Source of the DNA: DATLWN01 sp963764315
GTDB lineage: Bacteria; Pseudomonadota; Zetaproteobacteria; Mariprofundales; Mariprofundaceae
Length of the DNA: 64,000 nt
Direction of reading: 5' to 3'
Assembly (NCBI GenBank): GCA_963764315.1
Contig: CAVXSB010000005.1
Location: forward strand, 6,497 to 70,496
Shown piece after piece: positions 1-7,473 of this stretch. The first letter of the stretch is position 1. Each line of letters begins with the position of its first letter. The position numbers and the translations under genes are program-made. Under the pieces are notes generated by a model, which saw only the letters and a program-made list of their open reading frames with translations, made no database searches and was not told where the DNA came from.

Positions 1-395
1 GTCAGATGATCCGCGAGGCGGCGGTTATTGCCGACGGGCTCAAGGCGAAGGCCCTGGTCACCGGCGATTCGCTCGGCCAGGTGGCCAGCCAGACACTGGC
101 CAATATCCACGCCATCTACGATGCCAGCACGCTGCCGCTGCTGCCTCCGCTGATCGGCATGGACAAGGAGGAGATCATTCACATCGCCCGTCGCATCGGC
201 ACCTACGAGCCGTCGATCGAGGAATATTGCGATATCTGCTCCTTCCTCATCGCCAAGCATCCGGAAACCCATGCCCGACGGGAGAGGGTGGCGCAGTACG
301 AGGCGGCGCTGCCGATCGGGACCCTGGAATCACCGCAGCGCCAGGAGCTCTTCTATGCCGGGGAGGTGAGCCGTGGGCGACAAAATCCGGCGTAG
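1..395 (+). CDS. thiI: ThiI-type tRNA 4-thiouridine sulfurtransferase, C-terminal part (partial)
   Basis: The gene enters from before the window; the frame is open from the first full codon at base 3 and ends with TAG at 393-395. About 130 C-terminal residues are visible. They contain TGDSLGQVASQTLANI, then PLIGMDKEEIIHIARRIGTY and a Cys pair (EEYCDIC). This is the adenylating PP-loop-ATPase region of ThiI, which activates U8 of tRNA for thiolation and, in some bacteria, feeds sulfur to thiamine synthesis. The chain stops soon after the AHPETHARR segment, so it lacks the C-terminal rhodanese domain of E. coli ThiI and resembles the shorter Bacillus or archaeal form. The last 23 bases overlap msrB. 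The family call is confident; a thiamine role is not shown. Confidence 0.85.
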   Translation, partial: QMIREAAVIADGLKAKALVTGDSLGQVASQTLANIHAIYDASTLPLLPPLIGMDKEEIIHIARRIGTYEPSIEEYCDICSFLIAKHPETHARRERVAQYEAALPIGTLESPQRQELFYAGEVSRGRQNPA

Positions 396-774
396 CGACG
401 AGGAATGGCAGCGGTCGTTGACGCCCGAGCAGTACCGCGTCGCCCGCAAGGGCGGCACCGAGCGCGCCTTCACCGGCGCATACTGGGACTGCCACGAGGC
501 GGGAACCTATGTCTGCGCCTGCTGCGGCACGCCGTTGTTCGCCTCGACCGACAAGTACGATTCCGGCAGCGGCTGGCCGAGCTTCGTACGTCCGCTGAGC
601 GACGAGGGCGTGGCCGTGCGGGAGGATGACAGCCTGGGCATGCGCCGTACCGAGGTGCTGTGCGCCGCCTGCGATGCGCATCTCGGCCATGTGTTCGACG
701 ACGGTCCGGCGCCGACCGGCCTGCGCTACTGCATGAACTCGGCATCGTTGCAGCTGCACAAGGATGCCGAGTAG
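373..774 (+). CDS. msrB: Peptide-methionine (R)-S-oxide reductase MsrB
   Basis: This 133-residue protein reduces methionine-R-sulfoxide in oxidised proteins. The MsrB fold is covered end to end. The zinc site is formed by Cys48/Cys51 (CACC) and Cys97/Cys100 (CAAC). HLGHVF follows at about residue 103, and the catalytic cysteine is Cys120 in RYCMNSASL. In E. coli MsrB the resolving cysteine lies in SGCGWPSF; here the segment reads SGSGWPSF (Ser66). Recycling must therefore use another cysteine or direct reduction, as in other one-Cys MsrB enzymes. The GTG start at 373 lies inside the end of thiI, suggesting translational coupling. No signal peptide is seen, so it is cytoplasmic. Confidence 0.93.
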   Translation: MGDKIRRSDEEWQRSLTPEQYRVARKGGTERAFTGAYWDCHEAGTYVCACCGTPLFASTDKYDSGSGWPSFVRPLSDEGVAVREDDSLGMRRTEVLCAACDAHLGHVFDDGPAPTGLRYCMNSASLQLHKDAE

Positions 775-840
775 GGGCCGATTCCCTTTGCGGGCGCAGC
801 CGATATAGTAGGGCCAGCCGATCTGGCAAGGAGCGAGAGC

Positions 841-2229
841 ATGTCCGACAAGCCTTGGGGAGGGCGTTTCGATTCCCCGACAGACAGCTTCGTGGAGGCC
901 TTCAATGCCTCCATCGACGTGGATGCACGCATGTATGCCGAGGACATCGCCGGCTCGAAGGCGCATGCGCGCATGCTGGCCAGCCAGGGCATCCTGTCGG
1001 CGCAGGATCTCGAAGCCATCCTCACGGGTCTGGACGCCATCCAGGCGGAGATCGAGCGCGGTGAATTCGAGTTCACGATCGCCCTCGAGGACGTGCACAT
1101 GAACATCGAGAAGCGCCTGACCGATCGCATCGGCGATGCCGGCAAGCGCCTGCACACCGCCCGTTCCCGCAACGACCAGGTCGCCACCGACACCCGCCTT
1201 TACCTGCGCCGGCGTACCGACGGCATGCTGGCACGCATCCGCCGGCTGCAGGCGGTGCTGGTTGCCCTGGCCGAGGCGCATGCGGATACCATCATGCCGG
1301 GCTTCACGCATCTGCAGACGGCGCAGCCGGTGACCCTCGGCCACCATCTGCTGGCCTATGTGGAGATGCTGGATCGCGATGCCGGGCGCTTTGTCGACGC
1401 GCGCCGGCGACTGAACCAGTCGCCGCTGGGATCGGCGGCGCTGGCCGGCACCACCTTCCCGATCGACCGGCAGATGACCGCCGCCGAGCTCGGCTTCGAT
1501 GCCCCCTGCGCCAATTCGCTGGATGCCGTGTCCGATCGCGATTTCATCATGGAGCTCCTGGCCGCCGCTGCCATCTCGGCCGTGCACCTGTCGCGCCTGT
1601 CCGAGGAGCTGATCCTGTGGATGAGCGCGCAGTTCGGCTTCGTCGATCTGCCGGACGCCTTCTGCACCGGTTCCTCGATCATGCCGCAGAAGAAGAACCC
1701 GGACATGCCGGAGCTGGTGCGCGGCAAGACCGGGCGCATCATCGGCGGCCTCGTGGCCATGCTGACCGTCGTCAAATCCCTGCCGCTTGCCTACAACAAG
1801 GACATGCAGGAGGACAAGCAGGCGGTGTTCGACGCCTTCGACAACCTCGAGGGCAGCCTGCGCGTGTTCGCCGACATGCTGCCGGGCATGAGCGTGAACG
1901 CTGCGACCATGCGCCGTGCCGCGGCTTCGGGCTTCTCGACCGCCACGGATCTGGCCGATGCGCTGGTGCGCGCCGGCGTGCCCTTCCGCGAGGCCCACGA
2001 AATCGTGGGCAAGGCCGTGGCCCTGTGCATCCGCGAGGACGTGGCGCTGGATGCCTTGAGCGATGCCCAGTGCGCGAGCGTCGATGCTCGCCTTTCCGGC
2101 GACATGGTGCGGACCCTTTCCGTGGAGGCCTGCGTGGCCGCACGCGATCATATCGGCGGTACGGCGCCTGCACAGGTCAGGGCCCAGTGCGCGTCCTGGC
2201 GCCGCCGTCTGGAGGAAGAACATGCGTAA
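841..2229 (+). CDS. argH: Argininosuccinate lyase
   Basis: A 462-residue enzyme of the fumarase/aspartase superfamily that splits argininosuccinate into arginine and fumarate, the last step of arginine synthesis. The N-terminus (SDKPWGGRF) is typical. HTARSRNDQVATDTRL lies at about residue 100, and the superfamily signature GSSIMPQKKNPD with its catalytic-loop serine is near residue 280. The length is normal for the family. AAGGAG lies 7-8 bases before the ATG. The stop overlaps the start of the next lipoprotein gene by 8 bases, so the two are probably translated together. Confidence 0.97.
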   Translation: MSDKPWGGRFDSPTDSFVEAFNASIDVDARMYAEDIAGSKAHARMLASQGILSAQDLEAILTGLDAIQAEIERGEFEFTIALEDVHMNIEKRLTDRIGDAGKRLHTARSRNDQVATDTRLYLRRRTDGMLARIRRLQAVLVALAEAHADTIMPGFTHLQTAQPVTLGHHLLAYVEMLDRDAGRFVDARRRLNQSPLGSAALAGTTFPIDRQMTAAELGFDAPCANSLDAVSDRDFIMELLAAAAISAVHLSRLSEELILWMSAQFGFVDLPDAFCTGSSIMPQKKNPDMPELVRGKTGRIIGGLVAMLTVVKSLPLAYNKDMQEDKQAVFDAFDNLEGSLRVFADMLPGMSVNAATMRRAAASGFSTATDLADALVRAGVPFREAHEIVGKAVALCIREDVALDALSDAQCASVDARLSGDMVRTLSVEACVAARDHIGGTAPAQVRAQCASWRRRLEEEHA

Positions 2230-2644
2230 ATGGCTTATTCCCGTCGCCGTCATCGGCATGGCGCTGACGCTGGCCGGCTGCGGCCGCAAGGAGCCGCCGA
2301 TGCCGGTCGCCGATACGGCGCCCCCGGTTATCGCATCGATGACCCACCGCATACATCTGAACACACTGGAGATCGACATGGTGCTGAGCGCTGGCGATCC
2401 CGGCGGTGTCGGCTACCAGGTCGACCGCGCGCCCATCGATCCGTACTGCAACTGCGTCGGCTTCTGGCGCCGCTACCGCGGGGAGCAGGCGCGCCCGGAT
2501 CGGGTCGGCGCCAAAACCACGGTGCTGCTTGGCCTTCACGGCACCGAATACGCCTTCCGCATCCGCGCCGTCGATTCCATGGGTCGCCTGGGCCCATGGA
2601 GCAAGATCATCCGCGCCCGCTCGCAGCTGAAGCTCGAGGAATAG
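2222..2644 (+). CDS. LptM/LPAM-type small lipoprotein with an extended FN3-like tail
   Basis: The start at 2222 gives a clean lipoprotein signal: MRKWLIPVAVIGMALTLAGC, with Cys20 as the lipidated residue, followed by GRKEPP. That N-terminus and a place just upstream of lysine-pathway genes fit LptM (YifL/LppL), the short lipoprotein that helps LptD mature. LptM proteins usually end soon after the proline-rich segment. This one continues to 140 residues. The extra region has alternating hydrophobic strands, two close cysteines (DPYCNCVGFW) and a fibronectin-III-like ending (TEYAFRIRAVDSMGRLGPWS). It could instead be an unrelated lipoprotein in the same locus. The lipoprotein call is firm; the LptM role is inferred from context. 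Confidence 0.7.
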   Translation: MRKWLIPVAVIGMALTLAGCGRKEPPMPVADTAPPVIASMTHRIHLNTLEIDMVLSAGDPGGVGYQVDRAPIDPYCNCVGFWRRYRGEQARPDRVGAKTTVLLGLHGTEYAFRIRAVDSMGRLGPWSKIIRARSQLKLEE

Positions 2645-2650
2645 GCCCGG

Positions 2651-3835
2651 ATGCCCAACGCGCAACCGCGCCTGGACAGGCTCGGCGCCTATCCGTTCGA
2701 GCGCCTGTCGGCGCTGCTCGCCGATTGCGCCATCAATGCGGCGCTGGCGCCGATTGATGCCGGTGCCGGCGAGCCCAGGATGCCGCTGCCGGACTTCGTG
2801 CGCCCGGCGCTGGAGTCGGGTATCGACGGCTTCTCGCGCTATCCGACGACGCGCGGCTCCGATGCCCTGCGCCAGGCCATCGCCGACTGGCTGATGCGCC
2901 GCTACGCCCTGCCGTCGGTGGATGCCAAAACCCAGGTGCTCGCCGCCAACGGCACGCGCGAGGCGCTGTTCGCCGTGGCCCATGCCCTGGTCGATCCGGA
3001 GGCCGGCGAGAAGCCGTATGTGCTGATGCCCAACCCGATGTACCAGATCTATCTGGGCGCGGCGGTGACGGCCGGGGCGCTCCCCTGGTTTATGCCCTGC
3101 ACGTCCGCCTCCGGTTTCGGCCCGGATTTCGACGCCGTGCCCGAAGCGGTATGGGCGCGCACGGCCATGGTCTATGTCTGCTCGCCGTCGAATCCGACCG
3201 GCTGGATCGCCGCACGCGAGCATTATGTCCGGCTGCTGGATCTCGCCGAGCGCCATGATTTCGTCATCGTCGCCGACGAATGCTATTCGGAGATCTATCT
3301 CGATGCCCCGCCAGTGGGACTGCTGCAGGTGGCGGCCGAGACGGGGCGCAGCGATTACGCGCGTTGCCTGGTGATGAACTCGCTGTCCAAGCGCTCGGCA
3401 CTGCCGGGCCTGCGCTCCGGCCTGATCGCCGGCGATGCGCGTCTGGTCGCCCGTTTCGCCAAGCTGCGCAGCTATACGGGGCCAGCCACGCCGCTGCCGT
3501 TGCAGGCCGTGGCCGCCGCGGCCTGGAACGACGAGGCGCATGTAAAGGCGCACCGGGCCGTCTTCCGCGACAGCCTCGGGGCGTTCTTTGAGGCCTGGGG
3601 TGAGGGTAGCCCTCCCGCCGGCTCCTTCTTCGTCTGGTTGCCTGTCGACGACGACGAGGCCTTCGCGCGTGCCGCCTATACGCAGCAGGCAGTGACGGTG
3701 CTGCCCGGCTCCTATCTGGGCGCTGTGGATGCCGACGGGTTCAATCCCGGCGCCGGCTATATCCGCGCCGCCCTGATCGACGGCCCGTCCAAGGCGGCGG
3801 AGCTGGCACATCGCCTCAGAGCGGTCAGGATTTAG
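2651..3835 (+). CDS. dapC: Succinyldiaminopimelate transaminase DapC
   Basis: A 394-residue fold-type I PLP aminotransferase. It begins with NAQPRLDRLGAYPFERL and AGAGEPRMPLPDFV, which is typical of the DapC family. The PLP lysine is in NSLSKRSALPGLRSG near residue 247, and SNPTGW marks the cofactor pocket. It converts N-succinyl-2-amino-6-ketopimelate to N-succinyl-LL-diaminopimelate in lysine and peptidoglycan synthesis. dapD of the same succinylase branch lies at 13.6 kb. It starts 6 bases after the lipoprotein gene and ends 2 bases before the LysA-like gene, so the four genes from argH look like one operon. Confidence 0.9.
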   Translation: MPNAQPRLDRLGAYPFERLSALLADCAINAALAPIDAGAGEPRMPLPDFVRPALESGIDGFSRYPTTRGSDALRQAIADWLMRRYALPSVDAKTQVLAANGTREALFAVAHALVDPEAGEKPYVLMPNPMYQIYLGAAVTAGALPWFMPCTSASGFGPDFDAVPEAVWARTAMVYVCSPSNPTGWIAAREHYVRLLDLAERHDFVIVADECYSEIYLDAPPVGLLQVAAETGRSDYARCLVMNSLSKRSALPGLRSGLIAGDARLVARFAKLRSYTGPATPLPLQAVAAAAWNDEAHVKAHRAVFRDSLGAFFEAWGEGSPPAGSFFVWLPVDDDEAFARAAYTQQAVTVLPGSYLGAVDADGFNPGAGYIRAALIDGPSKAAELAHRLRAVRI

Positions 3836-3837
3836 CG

Positions 3838-5034
3838 ATGCAGATTCCCGCACATGTCGAACAGGCGATCCGTGAGCGTGCAGGCGCAGGCGGCACCTTC
3901 AACGCCTATCTCTACGATACGCGCATCATGCGCGCGAGGCTGGCGGCGCTCTCCGGCATCATGCCGGCAGGGGTGGAGTTGTTCTATGCCATGAAGGCGA
4001 ACCCGCATCCGGCCTTTCTGGCGGCGGCAGGCGAGGCCGTGGGCATCGAGATCGCCAGCCTGGGCGAGGCCGAGAAGGCGGTGGCCGCCGGCTTTGCGCC
4101 GGATCGCCTGATCTACACCGGGCCGGGCAAGAGCCCGGAGGAATTGCACTGGAGCGTGGCCAACGGCGTGCGCACCGTGCACATCGAATCGCTGGCCGAG
4201 GCGCACCGACTGGATGCCATCGCGGCAACGCTCGGGCGCAGGCAGGATGTGCTGCTGCGCATCAATGCCAACTTCGACATCCACGAGGCGCAGACGACCT
4301 TCTCCGGCGGCTCGAAGAAGTTCGGCATCGACGAGGAGAAGCTCGAAGCGGCCCTGCCGCAGATCCTGGCGCTGGAGCACCTGAATTTCCGTGGCCTGCA
4401 CGTCTATGCCGCCTCCGGGGTGCTGAACGTCGCCGACCTGCTGGAGAATTGCCGGCTGGTGTTCGAAATGACCCGGCGCATCGAGTCGGCGTTCGACGGC
4501 GTGCATTGCGACATCATCGATTTCGGCGGCGGCTTCGGCGTCGATTACCTGGAAAGCGGGCACGATTTCGACCCGGCCGCCTATGCCGAGGGCCTGGCGG
4601 CGATGATCGCCGAATACGGTTTCGAGGGGCGGCATTTCGTGCTGGAGCTCGGGCGCTACCTGGCCGCCGATTCCGGCTGGTTCTGCACCGAGATCCTCGA
4701 TATCAAGGACAGCCGCGGCAAGACGCAGGTCGTCTGTGCCGGCGGCATCAACCATTTCCGCCGTCCGGCGGCGCTGGCCATCAACCATCCTCTGGTCGTC
4801 GTGCCCATGCACCGGCCGCGGATGTTCGGCGGCCAGGAGCATGTCGATCGCGATCGGGTGTACTTCGGCGGGCCGCTGTGCACCGGTGCGGACAAGCTGG
4901 CCAACGACGTCTATGTCGAGCATGCCGAGATCGGCGACATCGCCGTGTTCGGCCTGGCCGGCGCCTATGGTCTGACCATGTCGAATATCGAGTTCCTCAG
5001 CCATGCCCGCCCCGAGGAGATCGTCCTCGGCTAG
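3838..5034 (+). CDS. Type III PLP-dependent decarboxylase, LysA-like but with atypical active-site motifs
   Basis: This 398-residue protein has an alanine-racemase-type barrel followed by a beta domain, as in diaminopimelate decarboxylase. The PLP lysine is Lys53 in YAMKANPH, and the phosphate-binding glycines are in IIDFGGGFGVDY. The C-terminal site differs from classical LysA. Where LysA has CESGD after a G-P, this protein has GPLCTGADKLA (about residue 345), and it has ELGRYL instead of EPGR. Those features resemble the exosortase-A-associated (TIGR03099) and BtrK/SbnH-like groups. Its place next to dapC favours lysine synthesis, so it may be a divergent LysA, but the substrate is uncertain. 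It is the last gene of the argH operon before a non-coding gap. Confidence 0.75.
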   Translation: MQIPAHVEQAIRERAGAGGTFNAYLYDTRIMRARLAALSGIMPAGVELFYAMKANPHPAFLAAAGEAVGIEIASLGEAEKAVAAGFAPDRLIYTGPGKSPEELHWSVANGVRTVHIESLAEAHRLDAIAATLGRRQDVLLRINANFDIHEAQTTFSGGSKKFGIDEEKLEAALPQILALEHLNFRGLHVYAASGVLNVADLLENCRLVFEMTRRIESAFDGVHCDIIDFGGGFGVDYLESGHDFDPAAYAEGLAAMIAEYGFEGRHFVLELGRYLAADSGWFCTEILDIKDSRGKTQVVCAGGINHFRRPAALAINHPLVVVPMHRPRMFGGQEHVDRDRVYFGGPLCTGADKLANDVYVEHAEIGDIAVFGLAGAYGLTMSNIEFLSHARPEEIVLG

Positions 5035-5123
5035 CCCGCCAGCTGGCGGGGTTGGGCCCAAGGCAGCCGCGGCACGGACCGGCGCCTATCCTCAATCATT
5101 CCTGTAAGGCAAAATCGTTTTCC

Positions 5124-5151
5124 GTTCTTCTTTGCGCGCCCAAAGAAGAAC
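5124..5151 (+). terminator. Perfect 11-bp hairpin, terminator-like
   Basis: GTTCTTCTTTG (5124-5134) and CAAAGAAGAAC (5141-5151) are perfect complements around the loop CGCGCC. It lies about 90 bases after the LysA-like gene. No T-run follows, so it may be part of the repeat element rather than an intrinsic terminator. Confidence 0.45.
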
Positions 5152-5284
5152 CAAGAAAGGGCGCCCGCAGGGCCGGCGCGTTTCCCGCCTGGCCGGGCCG
5201 CGAACGGGCGCAACATATTGCGCCGATCCGTTCGCCAGCCCCGCCCATGCGGCGCCCCGGCAGGCGGGGTGGAAATCCCTCTTC
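5141..5284 (+). repeat. Dispersed repeat, copy A (about 145 bp)
   Basis: This matches 22629-22780 in the same orientation. A 30-base stretch (5184-5213 here, 22663-22692 there) is identical, and both copies end with GGCAGGCGGGGTGGAA. Inside, GAACGGGCGCAA and the complementary TTGCGC...GATCCGTTC form an imperfect inverted repeat, so a transcript could fold. There is no open frame and no transposase. It is probably a miniature or REP-like intergenic element; its family is unknown to me. Confidence 0.75.
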
Positions 5285-5413
5285 ATGCTCTTGATCCCCC
5301 GCTAGCAGGCTGCCGAACCTGTATGCCCAAAAGCGGAAATAGAGCGGCGGAGCCGCGGCCGCTTTTGAAGATGCGGGATCGGGGACCCGTAAGGGCAGGC
5401 TGGTTCCGGGGTG

Positions 5414-5457
5414 CCCTTCTTTGGTCCTTTCTTGGGCAGGCAAGAAAGGACAAAGGG
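5414..5457. repeat. Long hairpin in the repeat region
   Basis: CTTTGGTCCTTTCTTG (from 5419) pairs with CAAGAAAGGACAAAG (5441-5455) with one bulged base, and flanking CCC/GGG extend the stem. It lies between two convergent genes and could end transcription of ugd. Its purine tract resembles the one in copy A but in inverse orientation. Confidence 0.5.
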
Positions 5458-5528
5458 CGGTATTTTGAGACTCGGGGCATCCCTGCCCCTCGCCCTGCGC
5501 GCGCCTGTGGCACGCAAACAGGCCGAAT

Positions 5529-6702
5529 CTAGAGGTCGCCGCCGAACAGGTCGCGGGTGTAGACCTTGTCCGCCACGTCGGCGAGGGCGGCGTCCATGCG
5601 GTTGGCGATGATGACGTCCGCCTCGGCCTTGAAGGCAGCCAGGTCGTTGACGACGCGCGAGCGGAAGAAGGTATCCGCCTCCAGCACCGGCTCGTAGACG
5701 ATGACCTCCACACCCTTGGCCTTGATGCGCTTCATCACCCCCTGCACGGACGAGGCGCGGAAATTGTCCGAGCCGGATTTCATCACCAGCCGGTAGACGC
5801 CGACGATCTTCGGCTTGCGCTGCAATACGTCCTGGGCGATGAAGTCCTTACGCGTGGTGTTCGCATCGACGATGGCGCGGATCAGGTTCTGCGGTACCTG
5901 GTGGTAGTTGGCGAGAAGCTGCTTCGTGTCCTTCGGCAGGCAGTAGCCGCCGTAGCCGAAGGAGGGGTTGTTGTAGTGGCTCCCGATGCGCGGATCCAGG
6001 CTCACGCCCTCGATGACCTGGCGCGAATCCAGGCCACGGGTGATGGCATAGGTGTCCAGCTCGTTGAAATAGGCGACGCGCATGGCCAGATAGGTGTTGG
6101 CGAACAGCTTGATCGCCTCGGCCTCGGTGGAGCCGGTCAGGCACACCGGCACGTCCTTGTCGATCGCGCCCTCGACCAGCAGTTCGGCGAAGGCCTTGCC
6201 GCGCGCCGAGTCCTCGCCGACGACGATGCGCGACGGATGCAGGTTATCGTACAGGGCCTTGCCTTCGCGCAGGAATTCGGGGGAGAAGATCAGGTTGTCG
6301 CAGCCGAGCCGTTGGCGCGCCTCGGCGGTGAATCCGACGGGCACGGTCGACTTGATCACCATCAGCGCCTGCGGGTTGATGCCCAGTACATCGCGGATCA
6401 CCGATTCCACGGATGCGGTGTTGAAGGCATTGGTCTCCGGGTCGTAATTGGTCGGGGTGGCGATGATGACGACATCGGCGCCCGCATAGGCCTGCTGCGC
6501 ATCCGTCGTCGCCGTCAGGTGCAGCGGCTTATGCTGCAGGTAATCCTCGATCTCGGCATCCGCGATCGGGGATTGCCGGCGACCGAGCATCTCCACCTTT
6601 TCGGCGTCGATGTCGATGCACCACGACCTCGTGGTGCTGGGCGAGCAGCACGGCGTTGGACAGGCCGACATAGCCGGCGCCGGCGACGGCGATCTTCTTC
6701 AT
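5529..6702 (-). pseudogene. ugd: UDP-glucose 6-dehydrogenase, frame broken once near the N-terminus
   Basis: The short form of UDP-glucose dehydrogenase makes UDP-glucuronate for capsule, exopolysaccharide or lipid A sugars. The first part (MKKIAVAGAGYVGLSNAVLL, Rossmann GxGxxG) is read from ATG 6702. The remainder is in another frame from about 6620 onward, beginning DIDAEKVEMLGRRQSPI. Removing one A in CATCGACATCG near 6620 restores HEVVVLDIDAEKV, matching E. coli Ugd (HEVVALDI). The catalytic cysteine segment FGYGGYCLPKDTKQL and the substrate motif IFSPEFLREGKAL are intact. As given it cannot yield a full protein. It may be a sequence error, because nearby genes show the same kind of single-base insertion. 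Confidence 0.85.
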
Positions 6703-6769
6703 GCGCTCCATGTCCTAAGGGTAGGGGCTGTGTCCGGCCAGGGGAAGGATCGGGCCTTCTCCGGCAGAC

Positions 6770-7129
6770 TCAGGTGCCCGTCTGCAGCGATTTGTCGTAC
6801 CAGTCGTCCATGCGGTCGAGCATCTCGCCATTCAGCAGGAAATACGGCGCCTTGTAGTAGACCATGACGTCGTGGAAGGGGTCGGTCATGATCTTCGTGA
6901 ACCAGGCCAGGCCCTGGCGCACGCCCTTGACGAAGAACAGCTGCACGGTGCGGAACAGTAGGGCGGTGACGGCGAGGATCAGCCAGATGATGGACAGGTT
7001 GTACAAAAAGCCGCGGGCCTGCTGGGCCTCGTCGAACAGGCCCCAGAACGAGGGCTGCACGTACAGCGCCGCGGCGGCCAGGGCCCAGATCGAGAGCAGC
7101 ACCACCTTGCGCCGCAGGTTATAGCCCAT
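6770..7129 (-). CDS. Small two-TM membrane protein, unknown function
   Basis: About 119 residues from ATG 7129. Two hydrophobic segments (KVVLLSIWALAAAALYV near residue 8 and YNLSIIWLILAVTALLF near residue 43) precede a cytosolic tail rich in aromatic residues (TDPFHDVMVYYKAPYFLL). Its start overlaps the end of the next upstream gene by 11 bases, so the two are co-translated. I do not recognise the family. The repeated aromatic and His residues in the tail suggest a membrane-surface interaction. An earlier start at 7174 is possible but would lie deep inside the neighbour. Confidence 0.7.
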   Translation of the reverse strand: MGYNLRRKVVLLSIWALAAAALYVQPSFWGLFDEAQQARGFLYNLSIIWLILAVTALLFRTVQLFFVKGVRQGLAWFTKIMTDPFHDVMVYYKAPYFLLNGEMLDRMDDWYDKSLQTGT

Positions 7130-7394
7130 CTTGACGCTGTTCCTTGTACGCGTGCGTGGTCTGGTTGATCTCATCGAAGGCCTTGGATTCGAAGAAGAAA
7201 TGGCCGGCCTGACGCAACAGCATCGCCAAGATCCAGCCGATGAGCACGGCGATCTCCGGGTTGTAGAAGATCAGTACATAGCTGGCCAGGAAGCACATGG
7301 CGCTAATCAGGTGCAGCGTCTGGTTGATGCGGTTCTGATGGTAGAAGCGGTGGTCGTCCCAGCGTTGCTGGCGGAGCTCCTGAAAGAATGCCAT
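7119..7394 (-). CDS. Small Mpo1/DUF962-like membrane protein
   Basis: 91 residues with a strong ribosome site (GGAGGTAGGCC before the ATG). The pattern HQNRINQTLHLISA, a hydrophobic hairpin (MCFLASYVLIF; EIAVLIGWILAMLL) and GHFFFESKAF resembles the His-containing membrane core of Mpo1/YGL010w (DUF962), an iron-dependent 2-hydroxy fatty acid dioxygenase family. It is shorter than typical members, so enzyme activity is not assured. It heads a two-gene unit with the 119-residue membrane protein, directly downstream of the psd cassette on the same strand. Function is inferred from a motif resemblance only. Confidence 0.65.
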   Translation of the reverse strand: MAFFQELRQQRWDDHRFYHQNRINQTLHLISAMCFLASYVLIFYNPEIAVLIGWILAMLLRQAGHFFFESKAFDEINQTTHAYKEQRQDGL

Positions 7395-7473
7395 GGCCTA
7401 CCTCCGGGATGGTTTGGCGCAAGGCTCGGTCGGACGTATGACATGCCCATGGCAGGCGTATGTCACGCTGTGG

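Larger units (their letters stand above)
5035..5528. other. Non-coding gap with hairpins and a dispersed repeat
   Basis: No gene-like frame is seen in these 494 bases between the LysA-like gene and the convergent ugd. The space holds a perfect hairpin (5124-5151), a dispersed repeat copy (5141-5284) and a second long hairpin (5414-5457). A GC-rich stretch at 5330-5410 has short inverted repeats. The purine-rich tracts AAGAAAGG and CAAGAAAGGACAAAG recur in opposite orientation at the two ends, so the gap looks like two related repeat units facing each other. Confidence 0.6.

Noticed and set aside
247..2379. Long minus-strand open frame opposite msrB and argH (710 codons)
   Set aside because: It lies antisense to well-recognised genes, has low-complexity Arg/Gly/His-rich content and no family; it is a product of high GC.
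6600..6640. Programmed frameshifting in ugd
   Set aside because: There is no slippery heptamer or stimulator structure, and ugd homologues are not known to use it. The same +1 pattern in four neighbouring genes argues for error or mutation.
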